Position numbers and translations under genes: made by a program | Part shown: positions 1 through 11,870 of the stretch, piece by piece | Numbering within the stretch: the first letter of the stretch is position 1 | How the letters are laid out: each line of letters opens with the position of its first letter | The notes under the pieces: model-generated | The model's input: only the letters and a program-made list of their open reading frames with translations | Databases searched by the model: none | What the model was told of the DNA's origin: nothing | Assembly (NCBI GenBank): GCA_016808115.1 | Contig: JAEQBH010003943.1 | Span: 496,001 to 560,000 of the forward strand | Direction: 5' to 3' | Source: Tetrastigma voinierianum | Taxonomy: Eukaryota > Streptophyta > Magnoliopsida > Vitales > Vitaceae | Length of the DNA stretch: 64,000 nucleotides

Positions 1-960
1 CTTTTAACCATTCAAAATACACAAGACTCACCAACAAGTTTCATGATATGAAATTTAATTGTTTGTGAATGAAATGATCAAAGAACATTTGAAATTTTAA
101 ATAGAAATTGTTTACTTTCAATTTATATTCTTCATCTCCCATGCAAAGAACATTCAATAAATTGCAGTTTTTTCAAATTTCAGTATCCATGATTGAAATT
201 GTTGAAACATTACACACATGCATTTGCATTTATATTCTTTATCTAATGTGAGAACAATCAGTAAGTTGTAGTTTCAAAGCTTAGTGACTAAATTACACAA
301 AACCCAGGAAAACAGAGAAACGTTTCTGTAGACATTTCAGTGTTTGTGCTTAAATCTGGAGACGTAAACAAATGCATTACATTCTGGATCAACTGAGAGA
401 GGAAAACAGCTAGTAAATTGCAATTCCTTCTAAAATACACAAAACCCAGAAATGATATTGAAGAAATTTCAAGGTTTGTGATTAAAATTGTTGAAGCTTA
501 ATGCATTTCATTCTTATGATCAAATTGCAACCTCAAAACAATCATTCAAAAAAATACAAAACCGATAAAAATCCCAAAAAAAAATTTCAATTTTTGTGCT
601 CGCAGTTGTTGAAATTTACAGCCATGCATTTTCAATTACATTCTTGATTAACCGACAGAGAAACAGTCACTAAATTGCAATTTGAAAATTTAGAGATTCA
701 AAACACACAAAACCCAGAAAAACCCACAAATTGTATTGAAGAGATTTCGGTGTTTACTGAAATTCTCATACATGCATTTCCAGTAAAGCTCTTAAGCAAA
801 TGTGTGAAGAACAATCAGAATACTGCAATTTCATAAACTTAATTATTCAAAATACACAAAAACTCGGAAGAACCCACAAATTGACGCTGAAGATATTTCA
901 ATCTCTGGGAAGAACTGTTTGAAATATGTGTAAATGCGTTTCCAATTACGTTTTTGAAGA
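1..960. repeat. Diverged tandem repeat, about 145-bp unit
   Basis: The stretch repeats a theme: an 'acacaaaaccca'-like block, then an 'atttca.tgtttgtg'-like block, then 'gttgaaatt', then a 'atgcatttc.attacattctt'-like block. The first block recurs near 14, 294, 437, 547, 699 and 848, so spacing is irregular (110-150 bases) and units are strongly diverged. No coding frame persists. A weaker relative of the last two blocks is seen near 7240-7290. It could be an old satellite or a repeated intron or UTR. Nothing in it suggests a protein. Confidence 0.45.
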
Positions 961-2299
961 GAAGTTGCAAGGAAAACAAAGGAGTTCAAGAAAAAGAAAA
1001 TGTACTAAAAGAAATTGTATGCTGCAGAGATAATGGAGATTGTAAGAGAACATTCATGTCAATTGGAGACTTATATATAGAGAAAAGCAAAGAAAAGAAG
1101 ATAATAAATTAAGCTTAGAGTAGAGGAAGAACCTGAATTAGTATTCACAGCAATGGTGGTTTGCCTTGATCAATCGCTTCAGCTTCTTCTATTCCTTTTT
1201 CCCACATATAATTATCATTTTTTTTTTCTATTTTCCTCCTTTTTATTAAACCCAATACTACAATTTAAGAATTAAAAATAAAAAACAATAAAAAAGGAAA
1301 CAAAAGCTTCTAATTTTAAATTACAATCAACACATCCACTTGTTGGAGTTTTTTTAATTATAAAAACGTCTAAAATTTTCAAAATATTTCTTAAGAAAGA
1401 TTAATTTTTAATAAATACTTTTAATTCACAGGACTTTAACAAATGAATATTTCATTTATAAATACTTTTAATTCTTTTAAAGACTAACAAAAATATTTTT
1501 CTATTTTCTCTTTTTAAAATCTTTTTGCTGAATCTTAGGTGGTCTTTTGAGATTATTAATTTTCTATAATTACTATTAAAGTAAAGACTACATATAAAGA
1601 AAATATGATTTTATTTTCACTAAGATTAATTAATGATTAAATATAAATAATAATATATTATAGTCAACTTTACAATTGTTTTAACTTTGGAAGAGATAGT
1701 TTTGAATATTAGATAAAATAAAAAAGATGATTTTGATTTCTATCAGTTTTCACGTACCATCATGATTCATTCTGATTTTCTTACTTTATATTTCCTGGTT
1801 TTAACTTTTGTAGTGAAATAGGTTAAACAATTGAACAATAAAAGCTGTGATTAAGAATGAAGAAAAATTAAAAAGAATCTTTGTTTAACTTCTGATGAAT
1901 ATTTAAATGATTATTTTTCCTTATTTCAAAAATGAGGAAGATATTGAAAAAATAATTGGCCATCAAAAAGCTAATCTTAGAAGCACTGCTCATGAGATAT
2001 AACCATAAATCATACACTATGGTTTGCTCCCTAAGTATGAGTCTCTTTAGAGTTATTTGAGGATTTATTTGATTTATAATTTTAGGGTTTTCATGAAATT
2101 AGTTGAGAAATATGTAAACTAGTCTGAACCCAGATGAGTATAAAAAAAAAAAAAAAATCAATCAAACGAGGAAAATGAGTTCATGAGTTCCTAATTTGTG
2201 GATCAATTCATCAAACAATTCATTCTCAAGGAAACAAAAACACACCTTAATTGATTACTTTCCTATCCCTCTCCTTTTTCATCACAAGGGGTGCCAATT

Positions 2300-2665
2300 C
2301 TCTGTTTGGGTTGTGTCAATACCAACATGTTTTGTACTGTATTCGTTAACTCGAACATGACACGAATAATTAACAGATCAAAAATAACAAATTCAAGACC
2401 CAATTAAAAATAATATATATTATAATAAATTCATTAATATTTAATGTAAAAAACATATTAAATGAGTTAATTTAGGTTAAATATTAATTAATATAATAAT
2501 TAATCGGGTCGAATTCATGTTATATGGATTGACACGAATATAACTTTGTTTACTAAATGGGTTATGCTGGTAAATACGAATTCGATCAAAACGCGATTAT
2601 ACACAATCGAAATCCACTAAAATCGTGTCGAGTTCGTTTCGTGTTTACGGGTATGTCTAGCATGA
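2300..2665. mobile_element. Possible short non-autonomous DNA element (MITE-like)
   Basis: An AT-rich core is flanked by CG-containing blocks that are imperfect inverted copies of each other. Near 2345-2368 the plus strand has 'aactcgaacatgacacga'. Near 2620-2648 the complement reads 'cgaactcgacacgat'. CG-rich 'gacacgaa' patches flanking an AT core are common in small plant elements. No clear terminal inverted repeat or target-site duplication was found, so the class is a guess. Confidence 0.25.
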
Positions 2666-3798
2666 ATGGTTTCATAAACATTATATTGTGATGGACTAAA
2701 TTTTTCCTTTAGTGTAAAAAATACAACACCTAATATCTTTAAAATGAAATAACACTTCCTTCTCCTAAGTTAACTATAGGAATCTTTTTCAAAAATCACA
2801 ATTCCTTCCCATGAAATTCAGCCCCAACTATGACAAATGATACAGACACCTCGATCTCTCCCATAGGAGATACGAAATTAAAAATAAAGTAAAACCTTCA
2901 AAGATTTTGAGGGCATTCAAACTGACGATCATTGAAAAACAAACCTAAGACCAAACCAACCGAGTTACCCTCGTTATTCCACCATGCAATGATTTAACCC
3001 CGCTCACATGTTATCACAATACAACTTATGTCCACTCACCACAAGGTAGGTAGTTGACAAAGGTCATAGAAGTTAAGAAAATGTAAAGAGAATGTTCCAT
3101 TCAACTGTCTTATGGAAACAAGTTTCTATTAAATAAATAAATAAATAAACTTCAATGGAGAGTAATTTCAAAGAATCAGATGCACATGAAGGTTAGGAAC
3201 AAAGCAAAATATTGGGACTGGTTAAGACAGGTACAAATTTCAATGTAAGGAGCCTTTGACACGGTTAAGTACCAGACAATAAAAAATCAAATCATTGAAT
3301 AATTTATTATCGACATCAAATGTATTAAATGCAACACTTATTTCTGACTCCACTTAGAATCATAAGAAAATGTGCATAATACACGAGACACTAAGAGCAA
3401 AGGAAAATGAAATCTACAAAAACGAAATGAAAGAGGAACAATCTCAAATATTTAGATCCAGGAATCTTATTTCTTAGCACATGTTATAGTATATTACAGA
3501 TCACTTCTTCTCACACTGTATGGGCGCATTAAAGACTTTTTGGGCGCCCCCACATGGCAGAGTTCTATACTCTTTACTTCCCAAGTTCTTGATTGTTGAA
3601 GGAAACTCTTTTAAAAGTTCAAATTTGTAAGATTTAAATTTAATATGAATATTATATTCGATGTTCCTTCCTCACTACAGCCTCATATTTAAAAGCCGAA
3701 AGTTGCACCAAACCAACAGCCATTTAGCTGACTAAATTAACAAATGAGAAATAAATTACAGAGAAGTAACTTAAACCCAGAACTTCTTATCAAAATCA

Positions 3799-3811
3799 GG
3801 CTTTGATACCA
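3799..3811 (-). other. Copia-type primer-binding-site-like motif
   Basis: The complement reads TGGTATCAAAGCC, a close match to the initiator-tRNA-Met primer site (TGGTATCAGAGCC) that follows the 5' LTR of many plant Ty1/copia elements. It is preceded by 'tttctaca', a plausible LTR end. No gag or second LTR could be tied to it, so it may be a remnant or chance. Confidence 0.35.
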
Positions 3812-4229
3812 TGTAGAAACAATCGATTATCCTAAAAACTCAAGCTTCAGACCAAGCACATGAATATCACATGCCTTAACACTAATAAGGCACTTGGAAT
3901 GAAGTATGCACCCAATCCCAAATGCACAAACAATAACAGAATATGGAAACACCAATTCATAAAACCATTATGAGCAGTGTTGAAACTTGAACAATCTATC
4001 AAAGTTTTCTGATAAATTATTATAACAATTATAATAATAATAATAATTATAATAATAAATAAATAAATAACTGAACTCCCTAACATAACCCCATCCTGCT
4101 TGGAAAGGCTACATCGAACTAACCAACAGCACATGGAGAACTGATCTTATCTCCAGACCCTGTCTGATCCGTGTTCCTAGATCATCGTCCTCACTGGTAT
4201 ATCATCACAACTATACCAACAAACAGGTA

Positions 4230-4622
4230 TCGCCATATCACTCGTTATTCATAAACAGTGGTGTTCTGAAGAACCCCATATCCACAGAGTCTCAACCCTA
4301 TACTGGTTCACTGAGAACCTTGGCTTTTGGCACCCTGACTTTGGGAGGGGCCTCCGGTGCAGGGGGATGCACCCTGTCAGATCATCTTCTTGAGGACTGC
4401 AACGTCTTCTCCCAAAGACTGCAGTGTGGCCTGGAACTCTACCTTCAGGAATTGCACATCTAAAATCACTTTCTCCTCGACAAAGTCATCGTTTTGTTTA
4501 ACTAGCCCAAGTTGTATTTCGATCTCATTCTAGATTTATTCTGCCCACACAACCACAATGTCATCCTCCCTTGGTTATTCTCCCGGGCATGCCGTTCTTT
4601 CTTTCAAGGTCTCACCAGCCAT
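4230..4622 (-). pseudogene. Ty3/gypsy gag N-terminal remnant
   Basis: Reading from the ATG complement at 4620-4622, the minus strand gives a broken frame. It contains a coiled-coil-like run (LKVEFQATLQSLGEDVAVLKK) and, in a shifted frame, PAPEAPPKVRVPK. That combination matches the region before the retrotransposon gag domain in plant chromoviruses: a helical segment, then a Pro/Ala-rich linker, then 'KVRVPKPK'. In-frame stops and at least one frameshift are present and the gag core is missing. The assignment rests on motif memory only. Confidence 0.45.
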
Positions 4623-6476
4623 CGTTTTGAACACTATACCTTGCCCTAAGGCAGGGTCTTTGTATAGAGGAACCTTCAAGCAGTTGCAAATCCTATCAAC
4701 TCTTCCAAGAGTTATGTCCGGTGGAGCCTAGGCCATCTGATTGATTGTTCCCACCCATGGCTCATTTGAATGTCATCCAACCACCTGTCTAATCCATGAG
4801 GGGGATACCAAGCCAACTGTTGCACCCCATTGAACAGGTGCATCCTCTAGTGCCTATATAAGGGCCCCTGATCCCCTCAGCCCTCAGCCATTTGCTCCAC
4901 CATGCGGGTCTGTCTTTGTCCCAACCAGCGTTCCTCATAGCAAACACCGGTGCCTGCCTTGAGCCATGTCTAGGCGCCCATGCGCTCATGGTCATCAATC
5001 AAGCCATGCACTACCAAGGATCGTCTCGGGTCTCAGGTCTCATAGCAAGCACTGCTCCAGTGCTCCTACTCAATGCTTCAGTCATGGTGCTGCTCCATGT
5101 TCATCCGTCCCACATGCAAGAGTTTGAGCCACACTCTCGTGTCAGCATCCGAAGGGAAGCTCGTCCTTCCTTGTGTCGTTGTGGCCACAAGGGGCACACT
5201 ATGCATGTCTAGGTGCCCATGCATGTGTGCATTGCGGGTCAGTGCTTGCGGCTTGCCCATGGCGCGCATTGCTTGCCTGTATTAAGCATGTCTCCGTCAA
5301 TTCCAATTCCAAGCCTTCAGGTAAGCCCTCATTTCCTCCCCTCCAAGTCAACATGGGCGCAGGGCGTTCCCATGGGACCAGGGTCAAGTTTTGGAGGGGC
5401 TGACACCCACCATAAGGCCTCTCATCTATTGCATCCCAGCAGTCCATTTGAAGCCCAAAGCATTGGCACTATTCGATGTTGCCTGGGCAACACATTTAAG
5501 TGCATTTTTAGGCATCTATAGTTAGAGTTGAAGAAACCCTCATGCGGTATACAAAAAGAGAAAGAAAGAGAGTTAAGCTGTGCAATGTTGAGGGGAACCT
5601 TACACAAGCCAAATTTCGGGAAATCTGTGCAGCATTTTTTATGTCCGACAAACGGAAAGGTATATCTTTTTTGAGAACTGCAGCTACACCGGATGGGAGG
5701 CAGTTGCCGACTATATTCAACCTCCATCACTGGGACATCACATAGAACTCCACTGTCAATAGATTTTTAACCCTAGATGATTCTTTAAGTAGGGGATGAT
5801 GAGCTAACTGCTGCAGATGAAAATTTAGTAGAAAAAAGACCTGCAAGAAAAAAGTTGCAGCATTTGAGAAAAACATAGGATGATAATAAGACAAATATTT
5901 CTTAAATTAGAAAAAACAAACTTCAATGCATGGAAATAATCTATTCAAATACACATATCCAGTAGTATTGGAAGATAGGGAGAAAAAAAACAATATATGT
6001 GCTAATAACAGCGTCAATCCTCAGAGAGATGGTGAAACTTAGAGTCCATTACCTCCTGGGGCATGGCTGCAGCAGATCATTTGAAGGTTGTCACCAAAAA
6101 AGCACTAAACCTTAATCACAGAGACTGACCAACCTTACAGGTTCAAAAAATAAACATTCCATTCCCTTAAAGGTTCATTCCAGTTGCTCCATGTCCATCC
6201 TTCTATCTGTTGTCACTCACACAAATATTGATGCTATGTTTCATATATATTTCTAACTTGCACTTGCATAATAAGCTATCATGCCCAAACGTAACCAGTA
6301 AAGAGCCCAAACAATACAAGAAAGAACTTTTCCTATAACTTCCGAATATGCAGGTTTGTCGACTTATTTAATATGGTAAGATGAAGACTGGTTTGGAGCC
6401 TGACCATCTAGATCAAGCTACTGATTTTGAACCAAGAGAGAACAGAGTCAAACAGCCAGATTTAGAATCTTCAAGT
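4623..6476. other. Unassigned region, GC-richer than its surroundings to about 5500
   Basis: 4740-5500 is clearly richer in G and C than the flanks and contains repeated 'tgtctaggcgccca'/'tgtctaggtgccca' motifs near 4965 and 5205, plus 'cctatataaggg' near 4853. It may be part of the retroelement whose gag lies just to the left. A plus-strand open stretch at 5542-5745 (67 codons, RKR-rich start) matches no family I know. From 5760 to 6476 I see nothing. Confidence 0.4.
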
Positions 6477-6823
6477 TTATCCATTTAAAACACTCACTTC
6501 TATTCCTGTTCTGGTGTGGAAGCAGTGGCTGGAACCTACATCTGGCACCTAGACATCTCTCTAATCCATGATCAAGCAATCCCTTGGGATTATCTCATTG
6601 CCCAGTCCTCAGCATACGCCAGCTTTGATTTCTTTGTCACATGTTCAAGATTATCCATTTAAAACACACTTCTATTCCTGTTCTGGTGTGGAAGCAGTGG
6701 CTGGAACCTATATCTGGCACCTAGACATCTCTCTAATCCATGATCAAGCAATCCCTTGGGATTATCTCATTGCCCAGTCCTCAGCATACGCCAGCTTTGA
6801 TTTCTTTGTCACATGTTCAAGAT
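6477..6823. repeat. Near-perfect tandem duplication, 174-bp period
   Basis: 6477-6650 is repeated at 6651-6823. The two copies differ only by a 2-base indel ('cactcac' versus 'cacac') and one C/T change ('tacatctgg' versus 'tatatctgg'). The high identity implies a recent duplication. Neither copy has a convincing gene, although a short frame runs through both. Confidence 0.9.
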
Positions 6824-8181
6824 AAATCTTCCTTTGTGGCCAGTGTACAAGTTCAAGCAAAACTGGAAGAGAGAGAGAGAAGAAAAACCAATATCGGTCC
6901 AAACTTATCAACATCAAATAGTACATCATAATTTTAAAATTTAATGACTAAACTAAAAGAAGCCACAAAACCCCAGTTGTATGATTTCAATAGACTGAGA
7001 GTTCTGAGCTTAATGACTTAAGCTACACAAAGGAAGAGAAATAGAAACGAAATTGCAGAAGCTCGATTTTAACTCCACATGTACAAGTCCGACAGAAACT
7101 TAGAAATTTGCACCAAGAGAGTGCACCACTTCACTCCAGAATCATCAACAGAAAGCAGTAAATTGCAATTCCAATGCTTTAATGACATACCAAGAATAAT
7201 ACCCCCAAGACGTCATTCATTTTATTGGGGGATTTGAATTTTGAAATTGGAATTGTTGAAATTCTCACATGAACTTCCAACTACGATATTGACCTCCCAT
7301 GTGAGCAGCACCTGCAAAATTTCTACAATTATGAAATAAATAAATAAACAAACAAATAAATAAATGGTGGAAAACAGAACAGGAGATGAAGTTAGAGAAA
7401 AGAAAAAGACCTTCCAGCACCGGATATTGAAGATGATGCTGTCTTTTCTTGCCAACTTGGCGTTGCGGCCACTGATGCTTTCCCACCATCTCCCCCATCC
7501 TGACACTAGCATTGCTCCATTATAGAGCAGCAAAAGCTTCTTTCATTCTTTTGTCTTGCTATGTTTGGTTCCATGGAAAATGCCAGGGCAAGAACAGAAA
7601 TTTAAGTTGGTGGATGTCCTTGATACATGATTAAAGGCATTTTTATAAGAATTTATCCATTTATTTATATTTAATAATAAATAAATTTGTATAAAAATAA
7701 TTACCAATTGTTATATACGTTTCTGAAAAACAACCACATGCAGCAAAGAATACCTTATACATTATACATAGTTCGATATTTCTTAAAAAAAAATTATTCA
7801 TATTGGTTGCTATTTTTAAAAATATTTTTCTATTTTTCGAAAGACAAAATAAAAATTCGGGTTCAACAATACAAATTATTTTGTCATTAAAAACACAAAA
7901 TAAAGTATTTTATTCTAACATCTTTTAATTGCTTCTATTTTCTTTTTTAAAACTATTTTAAAAACAATCATACAATTATATAGAACAATTAAAAATAAAA
8001 TATTAGATATAAAAATTATTTAAAAGCACATTTATTAATATTAAAAAAATTTCTAAACATATTTTTGTCTTACAAAACACTAAAAACATATTTAAAAAAA
8101 AAATCCATCAGCAATGGCAAGTGTTAAAAAGACTAAAAACATTGAAAACTTACAAGAGCATGAAAGCAGAAAACACAAGAA
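6824..8181. other. Intergenic DNA with one weak exon candidate
   Basis: No firm gene. On the minus strand about 7412-7533 reads as an open stretch beginning MLLYNGAMLVSGWGRWW and ending at a possible splice donor (GGAAG|GTCTTT). Without a partner exon this is only a candidate. 7620-8160 is very A/T-rich low-complexity sequence. Confidence 0.35.
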
Positions 8182-9879
8182 TCATGGAGCCAACATCTTC
8201 ATTTCAACTGAGCTATGCCCAAGACTTTTCTGAATCCTTCTTTCCTTCATCAGCTGTCTAGCCATCTTCACTTCCTCCCATCTACAGGCTCCGGCATATA
8301 TGTTAGAAAGCAGCACATAAACTCCACTGCCATCAACCTCCAGCTCTCTTACCCGCCTTCTTACCCGGTCTGCTACATCGACATTCTGATAAATCTTACA
8401 CCCATTCAAGAGCGCACTCCATATAGCAGTGTTTGGTTCAACCGGCATTTTCTCTACAAGCCTTTCCGCCTCTCTCAACCGGCCTGCTCGGCTGAGAAGG
8501 TCAACCATGCAGCCATAATGCTGTGTCGTCGGCTCTATGCCATGAACACTTGTCATGGAGATGAAGTGGTTTTTCCCATCTTCCACCTTTCCAACATGGC
8601 TGCAGGCAGATAAGACCCCAATGTATGTGATTTCATCAGGACTAAGCATAGTTTCCTCCTGCATTTTTCTGAAGAAAGTCAGTGCTTTCTCACCATGTCC
8701 ATGCATAGCTAGGCCTATGATCAAGCTGGTCCATGTCGTAAGGTCTTTCTTCTGCAGTTCAGAGAAGATCTGCTGAGCCCTTTCTGCATCTCCACTCTTG
8801 GCATACATGTCCAACAAAGCAGTGCCAATGGCAGTATCTTTGGTAAGGTTTCCTTTTGATACATAGGCATGCAGAGCTTGGCCAGATACCAAGGCCCCCA
8901 AATGGGCACAAGCCCCAATCAGACTCAAGAATGTAGCTTTGTCTGGTTCAAAGCCAGCAGCTCGCATATCAGAGAAGAGACCCAATGCTTCATTGGCCTG
9001 CCCATACTGATTATAAGCTCCAATGATGGAATTCCAAGCTACCAAATTTCTCTGAGGCATTTTATTGAACAAGTTCCTAGCTGTCCTTAACCTACCACAC
9101 TTTGCATACATTTCAACAATGGCAGTGGCAAGAATTACATTGAAATTCAAATTCAATGAAAAGGGATCGAGTCCCATTTGGAAAATTCGATCATGGACCC
9201 ATTTTCCAGTATTGATATCCCTACTTCTAGCACATGCAACCAACACATTCACCATTGTGATCTCATTTGGGACAACGCTCCAAAGCTCCATATCCTTATA
9301 CACCGTTACAGCCTCACTAGGGAGATCATTACTGATATACCCGGCAATTAGGCTGGTCCAGGCCACCACATTCCACTTGGGAATTTCATCAAACACTTTC
9401 AGAGCCGCATGCATATCACCAGAAGCTGCATACATCTGGAGCAAAGCAGTAGCAGCATACGCATCCACTTCAAACCCAGTTTTCACAATGCAGTTGTGAA
9501 CACACTGCCCTGAATTGTATCCATTAACCAATGAACAAGCTTTGAGCACAAAGGGGAATGTGAAATGATCCGGGGCATAACCCTTTTGCCTCATTTCACT
9601 GTACATATTTAAAGCCTCATCTGGGCTTTGGCTGTTGGAGTAACCCTTGATCATGGAATTCCAAATGTACAGACTAGGCCGATCAATCCGCTCAAAAACT
9701 GAATTTGCATAGCTGAGGTTTCCAGACTCCGAATTTGCACAAAAATCAACAAGCCTGCTCATTGGAATTACATCTCGAATCACTGATGTAGTGATCATTA
9801 ATCCGTGTAATTGTTTCAACTCAACCATGGTTTTGCATTTTTCTAACAAAGAGAGGATGGAGTTGTAGTGTTTCTTCAT
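8182..9879 (-). CDS. Pentatricopeptide repeat (PPR) protein, PLS class, E subgroup
   Basis: This intact single-exon frame of 565 residues is built from tandem 35-residue-type helical repeats. Clear anchors are IWNSMIKGYSNS near residue 72, VVAWTSLIAGY near 170, NLVAWNSIIGAYNQYGQ near 280 and TTWTSLIIGLAMHGHGEKAL near 380. The C-terminus has the E motif (EPNTAIWSALLNGCK, then VYVLLSNIYAGACRWEEV) and stops soon after SLGHSSVEMK, with no DYW deaminase domain. Proteins of this class bind single-stranded RNA one base per repeat and usually act in C-to-U editing or processing in mitochondria or plastids. They recruit a deaminase in trans when DYW is absent. The first ATG gives a short N-terminus without an obvious transit peptide, so the target organelle is open. 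The single-exon structure is typical of the family. The RNA target cannot be read here. Confidence 0.93.
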   Translation of the reverse strand: MKKHYNSILSLLEKCKTMVELKQLHGLMITTSVIRDVIPMSRLVDFCANSESGNLSYANSVFERIDRPSLYIWNSMIKGYSNSQSPDEALNMYSEMRQKGYAPDHFTFPFVLKACSLVNGYNSGQCVHNCIVKTGFEVDAYAATALLQMYAASGDMHAALKVFDEIPKWNVVAWTSLIAGYISNDLPSEAVTVYKDMELWSVVPNEITMVNVLVACARSRDINTGKWVHDRIFQMGLDPFSLNLNFNVILATAIVEMYAKCGRLRTARNLFNKMPQRNLVAWNSIIGAYNQYGQANEALGLFSDMRAAGFEPDKATFLSLIGACAHLGALVSGQALHAYVSKGNLTKDTAIGTALLDMYAKSGDAERAQQIFSELQKKDLTTWTSLIIGLAMHGHGEKALTFFRKMQEETMLSPDEITYIGVLSACSHVGKVEDGKNHFISMTSVHGIEPTTQHYGCMVDLLSRAGRLREAERLVEKMPVEPNTAIWSALLNGCKIYQNVDVADRVRRRVRELEVDGSGVYVLLSNIYAGACRWEEVKMARQLMKERRIQKSLGHSSVEMKMLAP

Positions 9880-10234
9880 GAGCTTCTTTTCTATTCAGAG
9901 GCAGCAGACTCATAGGCTTGGTAAAGGGTATCCTTTTTAAAAACTGCAAAAATACAAATTGTTTATGGCATCATTATGCATATTTCAAACTCTGCAACTT
10001 TTCTAGGAAAATTGGAACTCATCAATATACACAGAATTTTGAAAGTCTGCAAAAAGTTATAGGATAATTCCAATTCATTTGTCTGTTTCAGAATTAAAAT
10101 GTCTGCACATTCCCTAGGAAAATTCAATCCCAAACTCATTGATCCATTCATCAATATGATTCTGAGGGAGATTGATAAAATAAATGATTAAGAAATCATC
10201 TCATTACAGGATAAAAGAATGCAACAAATTTGCT
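9880..10234. other. Spacer between the two minus-strand genes
   Basis: These 355 bases lie upstream of the PPR start and downstream of the membrane-protein stop. The spacer probably holds the PPR promoter and 5' leader. It is A/T-rich and I see no clear TATA box. Confidence 0.5.
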
Positions 10235-10951
10235 TTATAGTTTTATTTTTTTTCTTCTTCTTCTTGCAACACTCATAATTGGAGAACAAACCCTAGACCT
10301 TTCAACCCATTTCTGCACCTCCTGATTCCTCAACCCTAGACCCATCAAAACAGCACAGCAGCAAAACCCTAAAACCCAATCTTTGAACCCTCTCTTCCAC
10401 CCTCCAATGGAAAACCCAAATAGAGAAACGCCTAAAACACCCCAAAAAAATTCGCTCCCTAGTTCTCTACCAATCAACACTGCAAACCCGCAAACGATAA
10501 CCAACCCAAAAATCGTTAACCCTAATCGTTTCTTCCTTCTTCTCCAACCATCAAAGCCTCCTCCTCCTCCAAAACCCTTCCGAAACCCCAGTCCCCCACC
10601 ATTACCATTCCCAGCACAGAGTTCTGAAACAACAATATTCAAGGGCTCCGGTAAGATTTTCAGATTCGATGCGATGACCCACATCGATTCGAGGATGAAC
10701 TTTGTCGATAATTGGGACCCAGATCGCCTTCTGTTCCTTCTTGCACATACAATTGAGTTGTATGCCGGTATTTGATTTGAAAACTGAAGCAAAGGACAGC
10801 GGATGGATGCCGAGAAATTGGGACATTTGGGAAAGCACTGAGGATTAGGAGATTGGAGAAGGACGACCTTTGAGAGGATAAGCTGGGGGTTGAAGCAAAG
10901 CATCTTCTGCGTTCTCCTCTCCACTCCCCTTCCCTCTCTCACAAAGAACAA
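10235..10951 (-). CDS. Small glycine-rich multi-span membrane protein, probably plastid-targeted
   Basis: The open frame has 238 codons from the first ATG. The second ATG (complement of 10901-10903, giving 222 residues, starting MLCFNPQL) is the more natural start because it begins a Ser/Cys/basic, acid-poor leader like an organelle transit peptide. Counting from the first ATG, residues 113-137 are Gly-rich and end in a basic cluster (GGGGFDGWRRRKKR). Hydrophobic segments follow at about 143-161, 168-183 and 191-206, then a strongly basic tail (ARRRRKKIKL). The layout of leader, Gly-rich stretch, FDGWRR motif, paired membrane spans and 'DWVLGFCCCA' resembles a plant-specific family of uncharacterised chloroplast membrane proteins. 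No enzymatic motif is visible, so function is unknown. It is a single exon, upstream of the PPR gene on the same strand. Confidence 0.72.
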   Translation of the reverse strand: MFFVREGRGVERRTQKMLCFNPQLILSKVVLLQSPNPQCFPKCPNFSASIRCPLLQFSNQIPAYNSIVCARRNRRRSGSQLSTKFILESMWVIASNLKILPEPLNIVVSELCAGNGNGGGLGFRKGFGGGGGFDGWRRRKKRLGLTIFGLVIVCGFAVLIGRELGSEFFWGVLGVSLFGFSIGGWKRGFKDWVLGFCCCAVLMGLGLRNQEVQKWVERSRVCSPIMSVARRRRKKIKL

Positions 10952-11803
10952 ATAAAGAAGAAAGCAGATTCAAAATTTAAATTAAAACTATGTATTATGA
11001 AGACATTGAAAGATCAAGAAATCTGACCGTTGATGAAAAGAGAAGTTTTGAAATTTATCCTTTTCTCTTTTGGAATTTATGGATCTTTTTCAATGTGGGC
11101 CATGTAATTGGTAAGCCTGTTGTGGCTTATAATATTATGAAATATGCGAAATTTTGGGTACCACTAAAATTATATTTATGTTTTTCTAAAAAACATTATT
11201 TATGTGGAGGCTTATTTTTACACCTTCAATGATAATTTTGTCTGAAATTGTGACCTTTTTTAAGGTTAATTTTTGCCAAGTTCATTCTTGCAAATATTTT
11301 TATGATTTTTTTCTTTTGATCTAATTTCTCTTTCAAATACAATTTTAAACAGAAAAATAGTAATTGCTTCTATTTTTACTAATTGAACCGTGATATTAGC
11401 AACCTTCCCAACTTACGCAGGATTTATCATGTCCTCAAGGATAGGGGAAAATCTCAAATCAAACCCAAATTATGTTTACCACAAAATTTCTTGGAATTTA
11501 GGTCTTAGGTTTTTGTAACAAGTTATGCTATCCTTAATCATTTCTATTTTTTATTTTTTATTTTTTATTTTTTATATAAAGTTAAATCGGTTTGGTCCCA
11601 TAGGTGAAGGTGCGTATAAACTAGCTCGGTATCACATCAATGTTGTGAAGGTGTTGGCCCTTATCATCTTAATGTATACAATACTTTTATATTTCAACTA
11701 AATATGAGCAATCTTTTGAGTATATGATCAATTTAGTTTTTGAAGCAAGTTTTTTCATTTAATTTGAATTCATAAACTCTGAAATATAAAACTAGACTTC
11801 TAA

Positions 11804-11807
<4 letters not shown>
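10952..11807. other. Intergenic DNA left of the transposon nest
   Basis: This holds the presumed promoter of the membrane-protein gene and then A/T-rich sequence. A short plus-strand open stretch (10990-11232) resembles no family. A (TTTTTATT)n-like run lies near 11540-11575. Confidence 0.5.

Positions 11808-11866
<59 letters not shown>
11808..11866. repeat. (TA)n microsatellite, left border of the nest
   Basis: This uninterrupted TA run directly abuts the outer end of the left LTR of copia element B. It is one of three TA tracts that mark the edges of the two large insertions (see 30817-30899 and 46449-46504). Confidence 0.95.

Positions 11867-11870
<4 letters not shown>

Larger units (their letters stand above)
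961..4229. other. AT-rich intergenic DNA with no recognisable gene
   Basis: This stretch is mostly A/T-rich sequence with homopolymer runs (near 1220 and 2143), an (AAAT)n run near 3130 and a (TAA)n-like run at about 4024-4072. On the minus strand, 1130-1200 reads like a short leader ending in a possible 'CAG|GTTCTT' splice donor, but no coding sequence could be attached. A MITE candidate and a primer-site-like motif inside it are listed separately. Confidence 0.5.

Noticed and set aside
4892..5521. Cluster of overlapping open frames on both strands
   Set aside because: Many frames open at once in a GC-richer stretch is the sign of low stop frequency, not genes. None shows a family motif.
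8215..9499. Plus-strand open frames opposite the PPR gene
   Set aside because: They are mirror frames of a long real gene and have no motifs of their own.
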